A program made the position numbers and the translations under genes. DNA of 64,000 nt, taken from Nitrosarchaeum sp. (GTDB lineage Archaea; Thermoproteota; Nitrososphaeria; Nitrososphaerales; Nitrosopumilaceae). This document shows, piece after piece, positions 41,806 through 52,287 of this stretch; position 1 is the stretch's first letter; every line of letters starts with the position of its first letter. The notes under the pieces were generated by a model. It worked only from the letters and a program-made list of their open reading frames with translations. It was not told the DNA's origin and ran no database searches. The stretch is from the NCBI RefSeq assembly GCF_025699065.1, contig NZ_JAILWF010000002.1, positions 124,001 through 188,000 of the forward strand. The letters run 5' to 3'.

Positions 41806-43086
41806 TTGGAATTGCCACGTGGAATGAAAGATTTTGAGTATCAAGAAAATGCAAATATTGAACACATTAGAAGTCATTTCAAAAAATTATCTGATCTTTA
41901 TGGATTTTCATTTATGGATCCATCTCCAATAGAATTATTATCTGTTCTAGAAACAAAGTCAGGACCTGCAATCAGAGATGAAATTTACTATTTTAAAGAC
42001 AAAGGAGATAGAGAAGTAGCATTACGTTTTGATTTTACAGTAGGCTTGACAAGATATGCTTCTATGCAAAAATCAATGAGATTGCCTGCAAAAATATCTG
42101 CTTTTGGTGGAGTATTTCGATATGATGAACCTCAAAAAGGACGGTATCGCTATTTTCATCAATGGGATATAGAAATTTATGGAAAACCTGGATTGGAATC
42201 TGATGCTGAAATTATTGAATTAACATCTAGATTATTTGATTCCTTATTACTCAAAAATATTACAATTGATATCAATCATAGAAATTTGGTTGAATCATTT
42301 ATCAATCAAACATTTGATTCAAAAGATATTATTTTAGTATCTGATATGCTCAGAGCAATTGATAAAATACAAAAGAAATCAAAACAAGACATTCTAAATG
42401 AATTCAAGGATAGATACGATGAAAGCAAATTAGAAAAAATTTTAGAATTTTCACAAATCAAAGGAAATATTTTGGAAGTAGAATCAAAAATTGATACAAC
42501 AAATTTAGAATCATGGGATGAACTAAAACAGTTATTCTCTTCTTTAGAAAACAGAGGAGTTGCAAATATACGCATAAATTTTGGAATAGTCAGAGGACTT
42601 GATTACTATTCTGGAATGGTCTTTGAGGTGTTTGACAAAAATTCAAAATTAGGTGCACTAGCTGGTGGAGGTCGCTATGACTCGTTGACAAAGGCATTTG
42701 GAAGAGATGACATTGGAGCTGCGGGTGTTGCAGGAGGTGTAGAACGTATCATGCTTACAATGCAAGAACAAGGAATCGTTGCAGAAACAAAACAAAAACG
42801 TATTTCTGTTTTATACATTAATGAAGACATGCAAAAGGTAGCAATTAGCATTGCATCATTACTAAGATTAAATAATATTTCTACTGATATTGATTTGTCT
42901 GGGAAAAATCTGAAAAAGCAAATTGAACAAGCATCTGAATCAAAATATTGTATTATAGTAGCTCCTAAAGAACTTGAGCAAAGTAAAGTTGTTTTACGAA
43001 ACATGCAAGATGGAACAGAATCTCAAATTGAAATTGAAAAACTTACAGATGATCCAAAATCCATTCTTAATTTAGAAATGCTCTAG
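41806..43086 (+). CDS. hisS: Histidyl-tRNA synthetase
   Basis: A class II synthetase of 426 residues. Motif 1 region is LPRGMKDFEYQE, motif 2 is ALRFDFTVGLTRY and FRYDEPQKGRYRYFHQWDIEIYG, the HisRS-specific loop is VRGLDYYSGMVFEVF, and motif 3 is ALAGGGRYDSLTKAFG with GAAGVAGGVERI. The C-terminal anticodon domain follows (ISVLYINEDMQKVA). The start is TTG. Its 3' end overlaps aIF6 on the other strand by 20 bp. Confidence 0.95.
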   Translation: MELPRGMKDFEYQENANIEHIRSHFKKLSDLYGFSFMDPSPIELLSVLETKSGPAIRDEIYYFKDKGDREVALRFDFTVGLTRYASMQKSMRLPAKISAFGGVFRYDEPQKGRYRYFHQWDIEIYGKPGLESDAEIIELTSRLFDSLLLKNITIDINHRNLVESFINQTFDSKDIILVSDMLRAIDKIQKKSKQDILNEFKDRYDESKLEKILEFSQIKGNILEVESKIDTTNLESWDELKQLFSSLENRGVANIRINFGIVRGLDYYSGMVFEVFDKNSKLGALAGGGRYDSLTKAFGRDDIGAAGVAGGVERIMLTMQEQGIVAETKQKRISVLYINEDMQKVAISIASLLRLNNISTDIDLSGKNLKKQIEQASESKYCIIVAPKELEQSKVVLRNMQDGTESQIEIEKLTDDPKSILNLEML

Positions 43087-43732
43087 TTAACATCATAATT
43101 TCAGGACCGCTAGTCAAGGATCCAACAACTACCGTATGATTATTCACAACAATTCCTGACATAACATATGGAATACCATTATTAACGGTGGTTTGTTCTA
43201 TTTTTACGCCCATTATATTTGCAAATGTCTTCATGTCTTCTTCATCAGCTTCTGGGTGAATTGCAGCACCCGAATTATTTGCAACCATTACTGCTCCTGT
43301 TTGATTAAACCCTGCGATTCTTTTTTGCAAAACTTCTACTCCTAATACCTGTTCAATTGTCTTACAATCGTCTTTTGATAACCATGGTGATACTATAGCC
43401 CCTTTATCATTAGCACAAATCACATTACCAAGTGCAGAGTATTTTGAATCCAACACGCCAATTTCCATCTTTGTCTCTTTTTTTAGAAATTCATATTCAT
43501 CCATATACGTAGTCTTTGGAAGTAGAATTCCATTGTTATTCATTACGATTAATGCTCCTAAAAGACGAGTATTTGCAACAGAAGAATAAATAATTTCAGT
43601 CTTTAGATATTCTGCAAGTTTTTCAGCTTTGGTTTGAGCAAAACCCATAGGAAGCAAAAGAAAATCATCATTTGTGTTTATGTAAACACCAATGTTTGGA
43701 CCTCTATACACATCAAATTTGATAATATCCAT
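43067..43732 (-). CDS. eif6: Translation initiation factor aIF6
   Basis: A ribosome anti-association factor of 221 residues with the fivefold pseudo-symmetric repeats: FDVYRGPNIGVYINTNDDF, NTRLLGALIVMNNNGILLP, YSALGNVICANDKGAIVSP, FNQTGAVMVANNSGAAIHP and VMSGIVVNNHTVVVGS. Length is normal for archaea. Convergent with hisS, with a short overlap. Confidence 0.96.
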   Translation of the reverse strand: MDIIKFDVYRGPNIGVYINTNDDFLLLPMGFAQTKAEKLAEYLKTEIIYSSVANTRLLGALIVMNNNGILLPKTTYMDEYEFLKKETKMEIGVLDSKYSALGNVICANDKGAIVSPWLSKDDCKTIEQVLGVEVLQKRIAGFNQTGAVMVANNSGAAIHPEADEEDMKTFANIMGVKIEQTTVNNGIPYVMSGIVVNNHTVVVGSLTSGPEIMMLTRAFLN

Positions 43733-43813
43733 TTTTTGTAATTATTCTTCAAACGATATGAACGTAAGGAAATTTTAAATGAAAATGAGCGCAGGTCTTT
43801 TATTATAGTTAAG

Positions 43814-44424
<611 letters not shown>

Positions 44425-44499
44425 ATTTTTTATTCAATTTTCTTTATTATAATTTCATATTTTTAGTTAAAATCTTTAGAAAATTAAGATCTATTATAG

Positions 44500-44537
44500 T
44501 TTAGTCTCAACTAATTTTGTCTAGATTTAAATAATAT
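44500..44537 (+). promoter_or_regulatory. Promoter of ferredoxin 2, duplicated element
   Basis: TTTAGTCTCAACTAATTTTG and following bases with TATA box ATTTAAATAAT, matching the ferredoxin 1 promoter at 36 of 38 positions. The gap between the two genes holds nothing else recognisable. The ATG is 17 bp downstream. Confidence 0.7.
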
Positions 44538-44554
44538 TCAGATCAATATTTTGT

Positions 44555-45097
44555 ATGGCAGATTTAGTAATACCTGAAGATTTTTGTCACGACCAAAAAC
44601 CAGTCGGAAAAACTAGTCATGGAAATGGCGAGAACTTTCATTGGATTTGGGGCAAAGGAAATCCAGATGGTGCAGCATTTTCAAACGAAGATGTAAAAGC
44701 CGCGTATGAAGCTAGAGGAGAAGAACAAGTTCCTCTTGGTATTCACGGTACAACAGTTGCAGTCGATTGGGATTCTTGTATTGCAGCTGGATCATGCATG
44801 AGTGTATGTCCAGTTCAAACATTTCAGTGGTATAGAACTGAACAAGATATTCCAGCTAAAGATGTAGTTGGTAAAGTCTTTGAAGGTACTGGAAAAACTG
44901 AACAAGATGAACGATTAGATTACACTGACAAATCACAACCAATTCGAGAACATGATTGTACAGTTTGTATGGCTTGTCAGGAAATATGTCCTACAGGTGC
45001 TATTAGAATTGAACAAGCAAACTTGGAATGGCATGAGAAAGCAGCTGGTACATTTGTTAAAATGTCTGGTGGCGGCAACCCACACGCACACGATTAA
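44555..45097 (+). CDS. Zinc-type dicluster ferredoxin 2
   Basis: A 180-residue paralogue of ferredoxin 1. Cluster I is CIAAGSCMSVCP, with Ala where ferredoxin 1 has Asp, and cluster II CTVCMACQEICP. The Sulfolobus-type zinc His is kept in LGIHGTTVAVD, but the Asp seven residues before cluster II is Gln (SQPIREHDC). N-terminal His are in KTSHGNGENFHW. The C-terminal tail NPHAHD is shared with ferredoxin 1. A different redox potential or partner is likely from the cluster I change. Confidence 0.92.
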   Translation: MADLVIPEDFCHDQKPVGKTSHGNGENFHWIWGKGNPDGAAFSNEDVKAAYEARGEEQVPLGIHGTTVAVDWDSCIAAGSCMSVCPVQTFQWYRTEQDIPAKDVVGKVFEGTGKTEQDERLDYTDKSQPIREHDCTVCMACQEICPTGAIRIEQANLEWHEKAAGTFVKMSGGGNPHAHD

Positions 45098-45182
45098 AGA
45101 AATTAATTTCTTTTTTCTTATTTTTCTATGATTTTATTTTCAATACTCAACAAATTTTAATCACTGTAATTCATCACTTCTT

Positions 45183-45266
45183 GCAGAGGTCGCCTAGCTC
45201 GGTAGGGCGCGGGCCTTGAGAGCCTGTGTGCGCAAGCACCCGGGGGTTCAAATCCCTCTCTCTGCG
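45183..45266 (+). tRNA. tRNA-Ser (anticodon TGA)
   Basis: A type II tRNA. The acceptor is GCAGAGG/TCTCTGC with a G-T last pair, the anticodon stem CGGGC/GCCTG with loop CTTGAGA (anticodon TGA, codon TCA), the long variable arm GTGC-GCAA-GCAC and T stem GGGGG/CCCTC with one G-T pair, discriminator G. No intron seen. It is 3 bp from the rfcS stop on the other strand. Confidence 0.96.
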
Positions 45267-45269
45267 TTT

Positions 45270-46244
45270 TTATTTTTCTAATTTTCCTAATTCAGCTAAC
45301 ATAGCTGTTAATTGAATCTCAGGATTTGCCCCAATTAAAATTCTATAATCGTATTTTGCAATCACTTCTAAAATATCTGAAATATTATCATGTTTTGTTT
45401 TGAATACTGCGGAATTTAGATACTTTAGAAAATCTGATTCTGACATTCCATAAACTTTAGTTAATTCAATCATCTTCTCTCTTGCATCTACAATTTTTCC
45501 AGATAATGCCATTTTTAGAACATTATCTACATCACTAGTTTTTGTCAATCCAGCTGATGATTTTACATTTTCTTCTGAAATCTCACCTATGCTTGCAGTT
45601 GCTTGCATCAGATTAATCGCATGTCTAAGATCTCCTTCAGAATAGTCATAAATTGCTTTTAGTCCTTTTTTATCACTTTTTACTTTCTCTTTTTTAGCTA
45701 TGTTTTCCAGATGGTTAATTACATCTTCTTCAGGAATAGATGTAAACTTGAAGGTGGCACATCTGCTTTGAATAGGATCAATGATTTTTGAGATATTGTT
45801 TGCAATTAGAATAAATCTACAATATTTTGCAGTATCTTCTATTATTCGTCTTAGCGCTGTTTGTGCATCAGATGTCATTTCATCTGCCTCATCAAGAATA
45901 ATTATCTTAAATGGTACATCTACCATTCCTGCAAATCTTGAAAACTTTTTTACTTTTTCTCTAACCATACCTATACCTCGTTCATCTGAGGCATTTAGTT
46001 CAAGGGTATAGTCTTTAGCATATTCCCCAAGAATTTGTCTAGATATGCATAAGGCTGTTGTAGTCTTACCTACTCCAGCAGAACCTGAAAACATTAGATG
46101 CGGCATATCTGTAGGGTCTTTAATTAGAGCTTCTAGACTACCGATAATTTCTTTTTGATTTACTATTTCTGAAAGCTTAGAGGGGCGATACTTTTCTACC
46201 CACATGCCTGTTGATAACATGTGATCTTCTGGTCTAATTCCCAC
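45270..46244 (-). CDS. rfcS: Replication factor C small subunit
   Basis: A clamp-loader AAA+ subunit of 324 residues. The RFC start motif is WVEKYRPSKLSEIV, Walker A FSGSAGVGKTTTALCI, Walker B IIILDEADEMT, the Arg-finger motif CRFILIANNISKIIDPIQSRC (SRC), and sensor 2 GDLRHAINLMQ. It loads the PCNA clamp. The ATG at 46244 gives a 13-residue lead before WVEKYRP; a later Met at residue 9 is possible. Divergent from the GINS-MCM operon. Confidence 0.95.
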   Translation of the reverse strand: MGIRPEDHMLSTGMWVEKYRPSKLSEIVNQKEIIGSLEALIKDPTDMPHLMFSGSAGVGKTTTALCISRQILGEYAKDYTLELNASDERGIGMVREKVKKFSRFAGMVDVPFKIIILDEADEMTSDAQTALRRIIEDTAKYCRFILIANNISKIIDPIQSRCATFKFTSIPEEDVINHLENIAKKEKVKSDKKGLKAIYDYSEGDLRHAINLMQATASIGEISEENVKSSAGLTKTSDVDNVLKMALSGKIVDAREKMIELTKVYGMSESDFLKYLNSAVFKTKHDNISDILEVIAKYDYRILIGANPEIQLTAMLAELGKLEK

Positions 46245-46345
46245 TAATAAATCGAAATTAATAGGATCAATTGATCTAACAAAATAGTGAATAGAATTGA
46301 TCGATCCATTACATCAGGATCTTATGAATAGATAGTGATCTTACG

Positions 46346-46876
46346 ATGGAAATAGATAAGATAGAAAAACTGCATTCTATTGGATATGGTCTAAAGGATG
46401 CTAAAGTCAGCATAAATCATGATATTAAATTCAATGTTGCAGGTGTTAAAATTAATGGCACTCAAGGCGAAGTCTTGAATCTACCTTTATGGATAGGTAA
46501 AATTCTAGCCCAAAACAAACTTGCTTCACTTGAAAAACCAGATATGATTACTGAGCTTAAACAGGCATTATCAAAAGAAAAGATGGTTGGAGAATATCAA
46601 ATGTCTACACTTGATCCTCACTTTTACATAAAATTAAAAGAATCCATGAAAGACTTGAATCGTGATGATTTTAATCATGTTGAAAGTATGATGTTAGAAT
46701 TGTTTAGAATGAGACGAGGCAAACTTGTAAAAATCGCAGATTCAACAAAACTTAATTCTGAATTATATAATAAACTAACAATTGAAGAAAATATTTTCTT
46801 TAAAACAATTCATGATAATAGTATAGAATTTGAAAAACAAATTAGAGGAGATTTAAATGAGCAGAGTTCAAACTAG
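46346..46876 (+). CDS. GINS complex subunit (Gins23-like)
   Basis: A 176-residue subunit of the GINS part of the replicative helicase. The segment GEVLNLPLWIGKILAQNKLASLE resembles the PLW box of Psf2/Psf3-type proteins near the N-terminus, and VESMMLELFRMRRGKLVKIA is the helical A-domain pattern. The order suggests Gins23 rather than Gins51, but the archaeal subtype is hard to assign by eye. It overlaps the MCM gene by 20 bp, a linkage also found in Sulfolobus. Confidence 0.82.
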   Translation: MEIDKIEKLHSIGYGLKDAKVSINHDIKFNVAGVKINGTQGEVLNLPLWIGKILAQNKLASLEKPDMITELKQALSKEKMVGEYQMSTLDPHFYIKLKESMKDLNRDDFNHVESMMLELFRMRRGKLVKIADSTKLNSELYNKLTIEENIFFKTIHDNSIEFEKQIRGDLNEQSSN

Positions 46877-48944
46877 TACTTTTACTGATTCAGCATTATC
46901 TGATAAGGTCAAAGAATTTCTAACAAGATTCAAGGATAAATTTGGAAATTACAAGTATGTAGAACAAATTGACGAAATGATGCCAAAGAATGCAAAATTT
47001 ATCATTGTAGATTATAATGATCTTGTAATAGAGCCTGAAATTGAACATATCTTTTCAACTGATCCTGATAGAGTTCTAAATGCATTCTCAAGAGCAATCA
47101 AAGAAGCGCTCCAAACAAGATTTCCTGATTATGCAGAAAAAATTAAAGATGAAGTTCGTGTAAGGCTTGTAAATTATCCTCTTCAAAGGAGTTTAAGACA
47201 AATTAATGCTGAAACTATTGGAAATATTTCTAGTGTTTCAGGTATGGTTGTTAGAGCTTCAGAAGTAAAACCTCTTGCAAAAGAATTGGTCTTTGTATGT
47301 CCTGATGAACATCAAACTAAAGTTATTCAACTAAAAGGAATGGATGTAAAAATCCCAATAGTTTGTGATAACCCGAGTTGTAAACACAGAGATTTTGAAT
47401 TAAAGCCAGAAGCTAGTAAATTCATAGATTTTCAAATTCTTAGATTACAAGAACTTCCAGAAGATCTTCCTCCCGGCCAATTACCTCATTATATTGACGT
47501 TACAATTAGACAAGATCTTGTAGATAATGCAAGACCAGGTGATAGAATTATCCTTACTGGTATAGTACGAGTAGAGCAAGAATCTATTGCAGGAATAACT
47601 CGAGGTCACAGTGGATTATATCGATTACGAATAGAGGGAAACAATATTGAATTTTTAGGAGGGCGAGGTTCTAAAACTTCACGTAAAATTGAGAGAGAAG
47701 AAGTATCTCCTGAAGATGAAAAGATGATCAAAACACTTGCTCAAAGTCCTAATGTATATCAGAGATTGATTGATTCTTTTGCACCGCATATTCAAGGACA
47801 ATCTTTAATCAAAGAAGCTATTTTATTACTGATTGTCGGTTCAACTCAAAGATTACTTGGTGATGGAAGTAAGATTAGAGGTGACATCAACGTATTTCTT
47901 GTTGGTGATCCTGGTACTGCAAAAAGTGAAATGCTAAAATTTTGTGCAAGAATTGCTCCACGAGGACTATACACATCAGGTAGAGGTTCAACAGCAGCAG
48001 GTCTTACTGCTGCTGTAGTACGTGATAAAACAGGAATCATGATGTTAGAAGCAGGAGCTGTTGTACTTGGTGATCAAGGTCTTGTATGTATTGATGAATT
48101 TGATAAGATGAAACCTGAAGACAGAAGCGCATTGCATGAAGTTATGGAACAGCAATCAGCAAGTATTGCAAAGGGTGGTATTGTTGCCACATTAAACGCA
48201 AGAACATCAATTTTAGCAGCTGCTAACCCAATGTATGGAAAATACGATCCATTCAAAAATATAACAGAAAATGTAAATCTGCCAATTCCATTATTGACTA
48301 GATTTGACTTAATTTTTGTAGTACGTGATATCCCTGGAAGGGAAAAAGACGAAAAAATTGCAAGACACATAATTGAATTACATACACCACAAGGAACTGA
48401 CAAACGTTCAGTAATTGATGTTGATATTCTAACAAAATATCTTTCATATGCAAAACGTTCTAGTCCTGATTTAACCAAAGAAGCTGAAGAAAAAATTCTG
48501 GAATATTACCTTCAAATGAGAAATGTAGAATCTGAAGAAATGATTACAGTCACACCTAGACAGCTAGAAGGAATTATTAGGCTTTCAACCGCAAGAGCGA
48601 GATTACTTATGAAAGATAAAGTAGAGGAAGAAGATGCTGAGAGAGCCATATTTCTAATTCAAAGTATGCTTCAAGATGCAGGCGTTGATGTTAATACTGG
48701 TAAGGTTGATCTTGGAGTTTTGCAAGGAAGGCCAAGAAGTGAAGTATCTAAGATGCAGTTGTTTATGGATGTTTTAAAATCGATGGAAGGTGACAATAAA
48801 GTTGCAGTTGAAGAACGAACTTTTGTCAAAGAACTAGAAAAGACAGAAAAATTTACTGAAGAGGAAGCGCGAAACTATATTCGAAGAATGCTTCGCGAAG
48901 CATCTATTTATGAATCAAAACCCGGTCATTATAACCGAGTATGA
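46857..48944 (+). CDS. mcm: Replicative helicase MCM
   Basis: A 695-residue replicative helicase. The N-terminal domain holds a zinc-binding region (VCPDEHQTK and VCDNPSCKHRD) and the OB-fold (GMVVRASEVKPLAKEL). The AAA+ domain has Walker A GDPGTAKSEML, Walker B LVCIDEFDKMKPED, sensor 1 LAAANPMYG and the Arg finger LLTRFDLIFVV. The C-terminus carries a winged-helix domain (about 620-695). The preceding GINS gene overlaps its start and hel308 overlaps its stop (ATGA). Confidence 0.97.
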   Translation: MSRVQTSTFTDSALSDKVKEFLTRFKDKFGNYKYVEQIDEMMPKNAKFIIVDYNDLVIEPEIEHIFSTDPDRVLNAFSRAIKEALQTRFPDYAEKIKDEVRVRLVNYPLQRSLRQINAETIGNISSVSGMVVRASEVKPLAKELVFVCPDEHQTKVIQLKGMDVKIPIVCDNPSCKHRDFELKPEASKFIDFQILRLQELPEDLPPGQLPHYIDVTIRQDLVDNARPGDRIILTGIVRVEQESIAGITRGHSGLYRLRIEGNNIEFLGGRGSKTSRKIEREEVSPEDEKMIKTLAQSPNVYQRLIDSFAPHIQGQSLIKEAILLLIVGSTQRLLGDGSKIRGDINVFLVGDPGTAKSEMLKFCARIAPRGLYTSGRGSTAAGLTAAVVRDKTGIMMLEAGAVVLGDQGLVCIDEFDKMKPEDRSALHEVMEQQSASIAKGGIVATLNARTSILAAANPMYGKYDPFKNITENVNLPIPLLTRFDLIFVVRDIPGREKDEKIARHIIELHTPQGTDKRSVIDVDILTKYLSYAKRSSPDLTKEAEEKILEYYLQMRNVESEEMITVTPRQLEGIIRLSTARARLLMKDKVEEEDAERAIFLIQSMLQDAGVDVNTGKVDLGVLQGRPRSEVSKMQLFMDVLKSMEGDNKVAVEERTFVKELEKTEKFTEEEARNYIRRMLREASIYESKPGHYNRV

Positions 48945-51067
48945 AAATAGAACAACTAGATCTTCTTAAACCTGCAATTGATTTTTTATTGTCTGAAGGA
49001 TTTTCTAAATTATATCCACCACAAGCAGATTGTATTGATGCTGGACTCCTCAATGGAAAAAGTATACTAGTTTCTGCACCTACCGCGAGTGGTAAAACTC
49101 TAACTGCAATCATATCTATAATTAATTATCTTTCAAAAAATAATGGTAAAGTTGTATATCTTAGTCCATTAAGAGCATTAGCTTCTGAAAAATTTACTGA
49201 ATTCAAAAAACTAGAAAAAATTGATTTAGGAAAAAAAATTAGAGTGGGAATATCCACTGGTGATTTTGAAAATATTGAAAAAAATCTTGAAAAAAATAAT
49301 GTGCTAGTTTTAACAAATGAAAAAATGGATTCTATAATTCGTCATGGTACTGAATGGATTGATGAAATTGGATTAGTTATTGCAGACGAGATTCATCTTA
49401 TTGGAGATGAAAGTAGAGGACCAACATTGGAGATGATCTTAACAAAACTAAAATTATTAGAATCTAAACCTCAAATTTTAGGTCTTAGTGCAACAATAAC
49501 GAATTCTGCTGAACTTGCAAATTGGCTTGATTGTACACTTGTAAAAAATGACTGGCGACCTGTTCCTCTATCTGAAGGAGTATATGATGCGGGAGGAGTA
49601 ATAATGAATAATGGTAAAAAATTTGAGGTTGAGCCTAGTATTCGTGGGATTTCTATTGATTTGGGTGTACAATCTGTAAAAGACGGTGGTCAATCATTAG
49701 TTTTTGCAGAAACTAGAACACGTTCAAAAGCTCTTGCAACAAAAGCTGCGGATATTATATCACAATTTTTAGAAAAAAACGAATCTGAAGAATTAGAAAA
49801 AGTTTCAAAAAAAATACTCTCAAATAATGAACATACTGAATTAGTAAGAACACTTGCAACATTAATAAAAAAAGGGGTTGCATTTCATCATGCTGGATTA
49901 AATCAAAACTGTAGACAAGCAATAGAAACTGAATTTCGTAAAGGCACTATCAAATTATTATCTTCTACTCCTACATTAGCTGCTGGTGTAAATCTTCCTG
50001 CAAGAAGAGTTATTATTTCTAACATCAATAGATATAATGCAAAGGTTGGTGCAAACAGACCAATTAGTATCTTAGAGTACAAACAACTTTGTGGTAGAGC
50101 TGGAAGACCACAATATGACGACTATGGTGAATCAATAATTGTTGGAAATGGAAATAGTGAAGATCTAATGGAGTATTATATTCATGGAGAACCAGAACCG
50201 ATTTTATCAAAAATCACCGATGATAAGTCATTAAGAACACATGTGTTAAGTATAATTGTAACAAATCCCGGAATTAAAAAAGAAAACATTTTAGAGTTTT
50301 TTTTGCATACATTGGGTGGAATACAATCTAGAAAAGCAACTATAAAATTTGCCATTGATATATCCTTAAGGTTTCTAACTAGTGCATTTTTAATCATTAA
50401 AAAAGGTGAGAGATATGCTGCTACCGAGTTTGGAAAAAAAACTTCGATGTTGTATGTTGATCCATTAACTGCAACTTACTTTAGAGATGCACTTGAAAAT
50501 GTATCTAAAGAAAGAAAACACACTTTTGGATTTTTACATTTAATTTCAAATTGTGAAGAATTTTTCCCTAAATTCTCACTAAGAAATAAAGACTTTGAAA
50601 CTGCCAGTTTAATGATTGAAAATCATTCTTCAGAGATATTAGAACCATTATCTGAATATGATTGCTCTAGAAGTTTACTTGCTTTACAGGCTTGGATTAC
50701 GGAATCATCTGAATTATCTCTATCTGATAATCTAGGAATAGAATCTGGTGATATGCATAGAATGGTTGAGACTGCTGATTGGTTAGCATATTGTTTACGA
50801 GAAATTTCAAAACATGTTGAACGTGCTGATCTTCTTGATGAATTAGAGAATCTTAGACAACGAATAATTTATGGAATTAAGGAAGAATTGTTAGATTTAG
50901 TGAAAGTAAAAGGAATTGGACGTGTAAGAGCAAGAGTGCTATATAAACATGGAATTAAATCTCTTGATGATTTATCAAAGATTCCAGTGAACAAATTAGC
51001 AGAAATTGATAAAATTGGTTCAACCATCGCAGATAACATAAAGTCAGAGTTAAAGAAGGTTAGATAG
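48941..51067 (+). CDS. hel308: Ski2-like DNA helicase Hel308
   Basis: A 708-residue superfamily 2 helicase acting at stalled replication forks. Motif Q/I: YPPQADCIDAG and SAPTASGKTLTA; motif II DEIH in GLVIADEIHLIGDESRG; motif III LSATITNSAE; motif V STPTLAAGVNLPARRVII; motif VI QLCGRAGRPQYD. The C-terminal helix-hairpin-helix, LVKVKGIGRVRARVLYKHGI, fits Hel308 domain 5. Cotranscription with GINS and MCM links repair to the replisome. Confidence 0.94.
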   Translation: MKIEQLDLLKPAIDFLLSEGFSKLYPPQADCIDAGLLNGKSILVSAPTASGKTLTAIISIINYLSKNNGKVVYLSPLRALASEKFTEFKKLEKIDLGKKIRVGISTGDFENIEKNLEKNNVLVLTNEKMDSIIRHGTEWIDEIGLVIADEIHLIGDESRGPTLEMILTKLKLLESKPQILGLSATITNSAELANWLDCTLVKNDWRPVPLSEGVYDAGGVIMNNGKKFEVEPSIRGISIDLGVQSVKDGGQSLVFAETRTRSKALATKAADIISQFLEKNESEELEKVSKKILSNNEHTELVRTLATLIKKGVAFHHAGLNQNCRQAIETEFRKGTIKLLSSTPTLAAGVNLPARRVIISNINRYNAKVGANRPISILEYKQLCGRAGRPQYDDYGESIIVGNGNSEDLMEYYIHGEPEPILSKITDDKSLRTHVLSIIVTNPGIKKENILEFFLHTLGGIQSRKATIKFAIDISLRFLTSAFLIIKKGERYAATEFGKKTSMLYVDPLTATYFRDALENVSKERKHTFGFLHLISNCEEFFPKFSLRNKDFETASLMIENHSSEILEPLSEYDCSRSLLALQAWITESSELSLSDNLGIESGDMHRMVETADWLAYCLREISKHVERADLLDELENLRQRIIYGIKEELLDLVKVKGIGRVRARVLYKHGIKSLDDLSKIPVNKLAEIDKIGSTIADNIKSELKKVR

Positions 51068-52060
51068 TTGACTGAATTAATCATACCTGCAATCATTTCA
51101 TGTGTTGGTGCATTTTTTACCGTATTTTTTACAACTCCATATTTGATTAAATTTCTACACAAAAGAAATCTTGCAGTCCAAGATGTGAACAAAAAAGATC
51201 ATGTGATGATTGTACGACCTGGAGGTCCATCCATAATTGCAGGAATTATAGTATCGGAATTTATTTTATATGGGTTTTTACAAATGAATGAAATTCTTGC
51301 AATAATAATTACTAGTTTTATAGCGTTTCTAATTGGCTATGTGGATGATAGAAAAGTAATGGGAGGATGGTTTAAACCAATTGCTTTGATATTTGCTGCA
51401 GCACCGATAATTTTCTTTGGTGCATATGATTCCAATCTATCTTTTCCTTTATTTGGTACAGTCCAAATACCTGCTCTTTATCTTGGACTAATCATTTTCA
51501 TGATCCCTATCACAGGTAATACCATTAATTCTATTGATGTACTAAACGGAGTAGCTAGCGGTTTTATGGTTATTGCAAGTTTTTCCCTTAGTGCCGCATT
51601 ATTTATTTTACAACATTATGAAATGGCTATAGTTAGTTTACCATTAGGATTTGTTGCTTTAGCATTTTACAAATATCATAAAATTCCAAGCAAAATATTT
51701 CCTGGAGATTCTGGTGCTTTAGCTTTGGGTGGAATGTATGGCGCAATTGCAATAATTGGTCATGTAGAAATTATTGCAGCAATCGCTCTTTTGCCTGCAG
51801 TAATTAACTCATTTTTGTTCTTATCTAGCATGAAACGAATCGTAGAACATAGGCAAATCAAAGGAAAACCTGTTGAGCATACTGAAGATTTCAAATTAAT
51901 GGCAACTAAAGATAAAACTGCTCCAATTACACTAGTACGACTAATTCTAGCAGTAGGACCATTATCTGAAAAACAAGTTGGTTATGTAATTTTCAAACTT
52001 GCTATTTTTTCAGGAATCCTTGCAATAATAACTGCATTTATGACGAGGTTAGTCATTTGA
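51068..52060 (+). CDS. Family 4 membrane glycosyltransferase (Alg7/MraY-like, GlcNAc-1-P transferase)
   Basis: A 330-residue protein with about ten membrane helices. Conserved cytoplasmic loops are NKKDHVMIVRPGGPSIIAG, the aspartates of IGYVDDRKVMGG, NSIDVLNGVASG and FPGDSGALALGGM. Enzymes of this family transfer a sugar-1-phosphate from UDP-sugar to a dolichyl phosphate, starting N-glycan or wall glycan synthesis. The TTG start is directly after the hel308 stop, so it may be cotranscribed with replication genes. Confidence 0.88.
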   Translation: MTELIIPAIISCVGAFFTVFFTTPYLIKFLHKRNLAVQDVNKKDHVMIVRPGGPSIIAGIIVSEFILYGFLQMNEILAIIITSFIAFLIGYVDDRKVMGGWFKPIALIFAAAPIIFFGAYDSNLSFPLFGTVQIPALYLGLIIFMIPITGNTINSIDVLNGVASGFMVIASFSLSAALFILQHYEMAIVSLPLGFVALAFYKYHKIPSKIFPGDSGALALGGMYGAIAIIGHVEIIAAIALLPAVINSFLFLSSMKRIVEHRQIKGKPVEHTEDFKLMATKDKTAPITLVRLILAVGPLSEKQVGYVIFKLAIFSGILAIITAFMTRLVI

Positions 52061-52287
52061 AAATAGGACTTTTTAGTTTTATCTTTGTTATGTGGGTTTT
52101 GATAATTGTCGGTGGAGGAATTTTAGTAATGATTTTAGGTCCTTTTTCGATCTCTGGCTTTGGTGATTTTGATTCATTATTGACATCCATATTCAAAGCC
52201 ATTATCGCAATTCTTTTGATAATAGTTTGGATTCTAATTTTATCAAAATTAAAAAATTGGATATTTAAAAAAGAAATTAAATTCTAA
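52057..52287 (+). CDS. Small two-helix membrane protein
   Basis: A 76-residue protein: helices at about 3-28 (IGLFSFIFVMWVLIIVGGGILVMIL) and 44-64 (IFKAIIAILLIIVWILILSKL), with a basic C-terminus. It overlaps the glycosyltransferase stop by 4 bp, so it is the last gene of the GINS-MCM-hel308-GT4 operon. Unknown function. Confidence 0.6.
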   Translation: MKIGLFSFIFVMWVLIIVGGGILVMILGPFSISGFGDFDSLLTSIFKAIIAILLIIVWILILSKLKNWIFKKEIKF

